A stretch of DNA of 64,000 nucleotides from Antilocapra americana (lineage: Eukaryota > Chordata > Mammalia > Artiodactyla > Antilocapridae). Under the pieces are notes generated by a model. That model ran no database searches and was not told the origin of the DNA. It worked only from the letters and a program-made list of their open reading frames with translations. A program made the position numbers and the translations under genes. Shown here piece after piece: positions 22,160-64,000 of this stretch (position 1 is the first letter of the stretch; every line of letters begins with the position of its first letter). The stretch covers positions 12,668,416-12,732,415 of the forward strand of contig ML664183.1 of the NCBI GenBank assembly GCA_007570785.1, read 5' to 3'.

Positions 22160-23165
22160 CTGATAATCAAAGAATCTTTTGACTGTTTTAACTCCTCCTA
22201 ACTTTCTTCCATCTTATGTGTTATTCTTGAGGGTTTTAATTCCATATATATTTTTTAATCTCATAAAACACTGTTATTATTTTACAATGATAATTTACCT
22301 TTCTGATGCATTTGTATTTTTTTTATTGTTCTTTATTCTTTCCTACATCTCTGAGAGCCCTTTTGATATCATTTTCTTTTTGCCTAAAGAACACCCTTTA
22401 GTGTTTCCTTTAGTGCCAGATTCATGATGACAAAAATCAATTTTCGTTTCTTAGACACATAAATGCCTTTAATGCACCATCATTTTCATTGCAGTGGCAG
22501 TTATTTTGTTTCAGCAGTTTAATTATCTCTATTGTTTTTACTTCCTGATTTCATTTATCGTTTTAGCAGTTTGCCTGTGGTATATATACCTAGCTGTGAT
22601 TTTGCATTTGTCCTGCTCAGGATTATAAAGCTTCAGTCCCGTTCTTTCTTATTCCTTGTGAGGCACTAATTATATACATGTTTAGTCTCTTCACCATTTC
22701 CTGTTTCTTTCATGTTTCTTATCCTTTCGTCTTGCTATGCTTCAGTGTAATGATTTTCTTCCAAACTATCATCCACTTTTTTTAAAGTATGTATTTATTT
22801 GGCTGCACTGGGTCTTAGCTGCAGCATACTGGATCTAATTCCCTAACCAGGGATCAAACCCAGACCACCTGTACTGGGAGCACCAAGTCCCAGCCACTGG
22901 ACCATGAGGGAAGTCCCTATTATCTACTTTTAAAAACTCTTAACGAGGTCTGTTTAGCAACTAAACCCATTCCGTGTTCATAATTTATTTTTTCAGTTCT
23001 AGAATTTCTATCAATTCTTTGTAAAATAATTTCCAATTTTCATCCAAAATATTTCATTGTGTCTATAAATTCTTTAAATGTTTAATTTTTAAATTATCTT
23101 GTTTGGCAACTCCATTAGCTTTAATTTCTGTAATTTGTTTCTGTTGTCTTTCCTGTTGATGTTCC
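22160..23165. mobile_element. Old LINE-like T-rich sequence with SINE insertion
   Basis: T-rich sequence with phrases typical of ancient L1 copies read in reverse (TTCTAGAATTTCTATCAATT, GTTTGCCTGTGG). A short tRNA SINE interrupts it at 22775-22917. Family assignment is uncertain. Confidence 0.4.
22775..22917 (-). mobile_element. Short tRNA-derived SINE (CHR type)
   Basis: TTTATTTGGCTGCACTGGGT at the tail side and GCCACTGGACCATGAGGGAA at the head. Confidence 0.8.
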
Positions 23166-23167
23166 AT

Positions 23168-23454
23168 CTCTTTGTATATCAGGCTTCCCTGATAGTGCAG
23201 TTGATAAAGAATCTGCCTGCAATGCAAGAGACCCCGGTTCGATTCCTGAGTCAGGAGGATCCCCTGGAGAAGGGCTATGCTACCCATTCCAGTATTGTTG
23301 GGCTTTCCTTATGGCTCAGCTGGTAAAGAATCTGCGTGCAATGCAGGAGACCTGGGTTTGATACCTGGGTATTCTGGCCTGGAGAATTCCATGGACTGTA
23401 TAGACTCGCAGAGTCGGACACGACTGAGTGACTTTCGCTTTCACTCTTTGTATA
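23168..23454 (+). mobile_element. Bov-tA SINE with double head and 11-bp duplication
   Basis: Flanked by direct repeats CTCTTTGTATA at 23168-23178 and 23444-23454. A first partial unit (GGCTTCCCTGATAGTGCAGT) is followed by a second head (GGGCTTTCCTTATGGCTCAG) and a Bov-A end. Confidence 0.88.
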
Positions 23455-23465
23455 CTGGATTATTG

Positions 23466-23702
23466 TTTGAAAATGAAAGTGTTAGTCGTTCAGTCATGGC
23501 CAGCTCTTTCAGTTGTGTCCAATTCTTTGTAACCCCATGGACTGTAGCCCGCCAGGCTCCTCTGTCCATGGAATTCTCCAAGTGAGAACACTGGAGTGGG
23601 TTGCCATTCCCTCCTCCAGGGGATCTTCCCGACTCAGGGATCAAACCTGGGTCTCCTGCATTGCAGGCAGATTCTTTACCATTTGAGCCACCAGGGAAGC
23701 CC
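23466..23702 (-). mobile_element. Bov-tA SINE, reverse
   Basis: Ends TTTGAGCCACCAGGGAAGCC; contains CAGGGATCAAACCTGGGTCT (tRNA B-box region) and Bov-A sequence. Confidence 0.88.
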
Positions 23703-24009
23703 AGATTATTTTTAAAGGTGCATAAACAGCTGTGTTTTATGGGCACACAATGTATACAAACATGTTTAAATTGTCATGTTTCTTTAAGAACATTTTACTA
23801 TCTGCTAATCAGTTCTACCTACAATATTAATGCCTTTATGATTCAAGTACTGCTTTAACAGATGATAGGACTCACTTTATATTGAATGGCTTTTTTAGGT
23901 CAAAATCACATAAAATGAATAATTGTGAGAATTATTGTGGTGATTTTACAATGTATACAAATATCAAACTGTTGTACAATTAAACTAATATGTGCCAATT
24001 ATACCTCAA

Positions 24010-24860
24010 TTTTTTTTAATTAAAAAATAATTTCCATGGCATTTAGTATATTCACAGTGTTGTACAACCACCACATCTACCTGGTTCCAACACATTTCCA
24101 ACATCACAGAAGTCCACATTCGTTAAGCAATCACTCCCATTCCCCCAACTCAAAACAACCTTGGCAACCACCAATCTGTTTCTATGAATATGTATCCTGG
24201 ATATTTCATACAAATGTAAACATACAATATATGAATTTTTGCATCTGAATTCTTTCACTTAGCATTTGTTTTCAAGGTTTATCCACAGAGTAGCAGGTAT
24301 TAGCACTTCATTATTTTTATGGCTAATAATCCATTATACTTACTTTATCCATTTTATGTTGGACACTTGGATTGTTTATAGCATTTATAGTGCTAACATG
24401 AATATCTCTGTACAGATGTGTGTGGATAAATTTTTTCTTTTCTCTTGGATAGCTGTCTATGAGTAGATTTGCTGGGTCAGGTGGTAATTCTCTGTTTATC
24501 TTGTTTAGGAACCATCAAGCTCTTTTTAAACAGTGGCTGACATTTTTCATCCCAAGCAGTATATGCAGGTTTCCGCTGACTACCTTCATCAGCACTTGTT
24601 ATTTTTTGTTTTAGGGCACAGGGTGCATCAGGCAGGATCTTGGGTTCCCCAACAGGGATCTAACCTGGGGCCCCCTGCAGTGAGAGTGCAGAGTCTTAGC
24701 CACTGGACCAACAGGGAAGTTATTCTGTTGTTTTTGTTATTTTGTTTTTACTACAGCTATTCTTGTGGATGTGAAGTGATATCCCACTGTGGCTTTAATT
24801 TGCATTTTCCTGAAGACTACACTCTTGCTGCTTTCAAGATTCAGTCTTCAGTTTTAACCG
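24010..24860 (-). mobile_element. L1 3' region, reverse, split by a SINE
   Basis: GTTGTACAACCACCACATCT, TCACTTAGCATTTGTTTTCA and TGCTGGGTCAGGTGGTAATT are the familiar reverse complement of L1 3' sequence. A short tRNA SINE at 24601-24720 interrupts it, after which L1 resumes with GTGGCTTTAATTTGCATTTT. Confidence 0.75.
24601..24720 (-). mobile_element. Short tRNA-derived SINE nested in L1
   Basis: GTTTTAGGGCACAGGGTGCA through TTAGCCACTGGACCAACAGG, inserted in the L1 3' region. Confidence 0.75.
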
Positions 24861-24869
24861 TTCAGTTAT

Positions 24870-26400
24870 AATGTCTTGTGGATCTCTTGAGTTTATATTG
24901 TTTGGACTTGTTGAGCATCTTAGATATGCAGATTTGACTGTTTTAGCAAATCTGAGACGTTTTCAGCCATTTCTTCAAGTATTCTTTCTGATCCTTTCTT
25001 TCTCTATCCTTCTGGTACTTCCTTTTTGCAAATGTTATGTTTCATTATGCTCTACAGGTTTCTTAAATTGTATTTGTTCTTCATTCTTTTTCCCTCCTGC
25101 TTCTCCAACTAGACAATTTCAACTGACTTAACTTCAAGTTCACTGGCTTTCAGTTGCCTGTTCATATCTACTGTTGGAAGCCTCTAGTAATTATTTTTCA
25201 CCTCAGTTACCTTTCAGCTCCGGATTTGTATGGTTCCTTTATACAATTTCTTCACTGATGTTCTCTATTTGTTGAGACAACTTAACTGGATTCCTTTAGC
25301 TCTGTGAACATATTTGGGACAGCTGATTCAAAGTCCAAAGTTTATGCTCCCTCAGCAAGTTTGTTAATTTCTTCTGTGCATGAGCCATACTTTGCATAAT
25401 TCCCAGTTTTTTGTTGAAAACTGAACATTTGAATAATATAGTAAGTTTGGCAATCAGATTCTTCATGCCTCATGGTTTTTGTTCTTTGCTGTGGGCTGTA
25501 GCAGTTTAGTGAATTTTCTCAACTTTTTTTGTATAGTCTCACTTGACTTTTCTTTGAAAACTTTTTTGCTTGTATTCAGCTAGTATTGACAGATTTCATT
25601 GAATGCCAGTGGCAAAAATTTATATAAGACAAGAATTAAAAGGGGAAAAACCTCCTCCCAGTCTTTGTCGAGTAGCTATATTGGAGCATTCCTTTAGTGC
25701 TTAGCTAGATCATTTTTAAATCTGCTTAGCTTTCTCTTCCTACTTGTGCTGAGCCCAGAGTTCAGCCAGTAGTGAATACTTAGTTCTTCTCAAAGCATGC
25801 AAGTTGCCCTAAACATAGATGGCTTTCTCAGTTTCCTAGTATACACTGTTATTTTTGACTAGCCTGATTTCCCTAGGAAATTCTCTCCCATTATTTCCTC
25901 AGGCTTTGGGCACACCTTTATTTACCTCAACTGTAATCTTTTGCCAAACGTGGCAGCAGGTTATTTGCTTACAATATTTTTGAGAAATGCCTACCATTTT
26001 TCAACCTGAGTTCAGAGTTAGCTGAAACAAAGGAAAGTGCCTTGCTTCAGTCCTTCATGTTGGCCTAAACAGGTTTCAACAACTTTTTGAGACTAAAACT
26101 GCCTCAGCTTCTTCAAGACCAGGGAACAAGGTCCCACTACCAGAGCTGGGAAGGGGGATGGAGCAAGGACAAGTAAAACACCAAAAGGCTTTCCTAATTT
26201 TTAGGTTCCTTTGTTTCTGACGCAACATTTGCTTGGTTCTATCAACTTCTGGTTTTTCAAGTTATGACAACATTATTTCTGAATGTTTTCATCTCTGAGG
26301 TCTTTGAAGCTACCTACTCTATTTTTGCTGAGGGTTACTTTTTGAGTGCTTCACACTGTACATTAAAATGTAGAATTTAAGGCTCTAGCTATTAAAATTC
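24870..26400. mobile_element. Ancient LINE-like sequence
   Basis: CAGCCATTTCTTCAAGTATT, TGAGTTTATATTGTTTGGAC and related phrases occur in old L1M-type copies. It is heavily diverged with no coding content. It fills the space up to the probable KIF11 3' end. Confidence 0.4.
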
Positions 26401-26699
26401 TCCTGATTTATTTTGACTTTTATAGGCTGTTCAACCAGCTGCATTAGCACTCCTAGGTAACCTTCAAACAGTTTGGGAATGAGATGACTTAAGGCTGGAC
26501 TTCAGGCCCTGTGAGGGCCAGTCTGTTTCTCACTCATCTCACACTAGGGTATGGCTCTGTGGAGTGCAACTGAAAGCTGGGAGGTTTACCAAGGCTTTTC
26601 TTCCTTGCTGGTATCTGTGCAGAAGTTTATTTTAGGAATTTTAATACAACTTGCTTAACTCTGTAAACATACCCACTGCAAAATAAGAAATAATGAGAC

Positions 26700-27991
26700 A
26701 AGTAAGTTAAAGTAGAGATCAAATTTATTAATCATGGATTTACCAAGGGTAGCTTATTTTTATTAGATATTATTCATAGTTTGTGTTGACATCTAATTTT
26801 GCAGAGAAATTATATGATCATTTTTATTAAGATAATACTCTGCAAGGCAAATTGAGTTCCTTGAAGTAGCACGTTTTCTAATTCTCCAACAGGGCTTGGT
26901 TTTACTGAGTTATCAAAATCAAACTCTGAATTTCTACACTTAACTTGATGTGGGCACAAAATTTATTCCTTGCATATATTCTAACTGCTCTGGTTCTTCA
27001 TGCTGAAATATCCCAACTTCCAGAAATTTGGCTGCTAGCTCAAAAAAATATCAAGGACCTTCAATTAAGGGTTAAGATTTCAGTAAAGAAAAATATATAC
27101 ACACATATTTTATTATATACAAAGAACAACAAAAAGTTTCACCAAGTAAACAAAAGAATATAAATTACACTCATAATCAATAGTTTCAAAAAGCCCTTAA
27201 ATCAGTGTGACCTTTTGCACAAGATACAGGCCTCAAAATGGCATTAATCAGAACTCAGGGTTTTTCTCCCTTAACAGCAATCTATATTCTGGAGAGGATG
27301 GCTTTTTGTGAACTCTGTAGGGGCTAATGTGTTAGGCCTCATGAAATACTTTTTCACATCTAGGGGGAAACAAAAATATTGACAGGATATTTCCAGGGTT
27401 ATGTTTACTGTTGACAGTGATTTTAGAGATAACCACAGAAAAGTATCAAAGATTTCTAGATAAAACTCTGGCTATCTCATAATAATAATGGATAGATACC
27501 ATTTTCTAGCTCTACAAATGGAAAGGGAGAAAGGGAGCTGAGGAGGCAGAATGAAAAAGTCTAGGGAAGGAGGCAAGGAAAGATAAACATAATTCAATCA
27601 TAGCAAGAAAAGAAAGGATACAGCCTTCCTAAGACCAAGTGCTGGTGATATTTACCTATATAAGTTCAAGCCTAAAAGAACACTGCAGCGTCTATCTATC
27701 TGCTATTTAGTAATATACAAGAAAACATTTTTCATTTGTTCTCAAAGAGCTATTTTATATCAAAAGTTAGAAATACATATTTACTCCATGCAAACCCCAA
27801 ATGAATCCAACGTAACATAGAGGGAATTACAGCAATAACAAAAATAGGTAGACAGTAAATTCAACTACATTTACAGTACTGCCTTGATATTTTCTACTCA
27901 TTTTTAATCTACACACAAGGCTCAAGTTCTGGGGTTACAGGTTTTATTTTTCATTTTCCTTAAAAAGTAAAATTACCAATCCTCAAGTTAA
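26700..27991 (-). other. KIF11: KIF11 3' untranslated region (probable extent)
   Basis: Sequence after the stop with no recognised SINE or LINE. Candidate minus-strand AATAAA signals lie at 27114-27109, 26729-26724 and 26631-26626. The middle one gives a 3'UTR of about 1.3 kb, close to the size expected for KIF11. The end is inferred; more than one site may be used. Confidence 0.5.

Positions 27992-64000
<36,009 letters not shown>

Noticed and set aside
26945..27163. 72-codon plus-strand frame
   Set aside because: It lies antisense in the KIF11 3'UTR, with no conserved features or splice context.

Overview
The window is ruminant (bovid) genomic DNA. BovB LINE fragments, Bov-tA and Bov-A2 SINEs and tRNA-derived CHR-type SINEs are found throughout, and these families are specific to or abundant in ruminants. 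Two intron-containing genes, both on the minus strand, match a vertebrate synteny block: KIF11 (upstream on the minus strand, high coordinates) followed by HHEX (low coordinates). The species cannot be fixed from sequence alone; cattle-like is my best guess.

Layout: 1-3.9 kb is non-coding flank downstream of HHEX with little recognisable content. A small CpG-rich block with a compound CA repeat and a 10-N gap lies at 3.9-4.46 kb. HHEX occupies about 4.5-10.3 kb: four coding exons, 271 residues, a 3'UTR ending near an AATAAA at 4529-4534, and a large promoter CpG island at about 9.45-11.3 kb. Intergenic DNA from 11.3 to 26.7 kb is mostly L1, BovB and SINE material, plus one unassigned 84-nt exon-like segment on the plus strand (18451-18534). 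KIF11 fills 26.7-64 kb. Coding exons 2 (partial) to 22 are all in frame with canonical GT-AG borders. They encode 1003 residues, from the equivalent of human residue 53 to the stop. Exon 1 and the first part of exon 2 lie beyond the right edge.

HHEX encodes a homeodomain transcription factor and KIF11 the mitotic kinesin-5 motor Eg5. They share a neighbourhood, not a pathway. KIF11 introns hold the most unusual material: an inverted pair of BovB copies next to an assembly gap with a false duplication (intron 9), an L1 inserted about 11 bp from the exon 13 splice donor, and a processed HNRNPA1 pseudogene fragment (intron 16). HHEX introns hold a dense GATA/ETS/FOX/homeodomain site cluster (intron 3) and a long T/A hairpin (intron 1).

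I see no convincing new gene system. The most open items are the orphan exon-like segment, the intron 3 cluster and the two structural oddities in KIF11. Exon borders were read by eye against known protein families. Repeat family names come from pattern recognition, not a database search.
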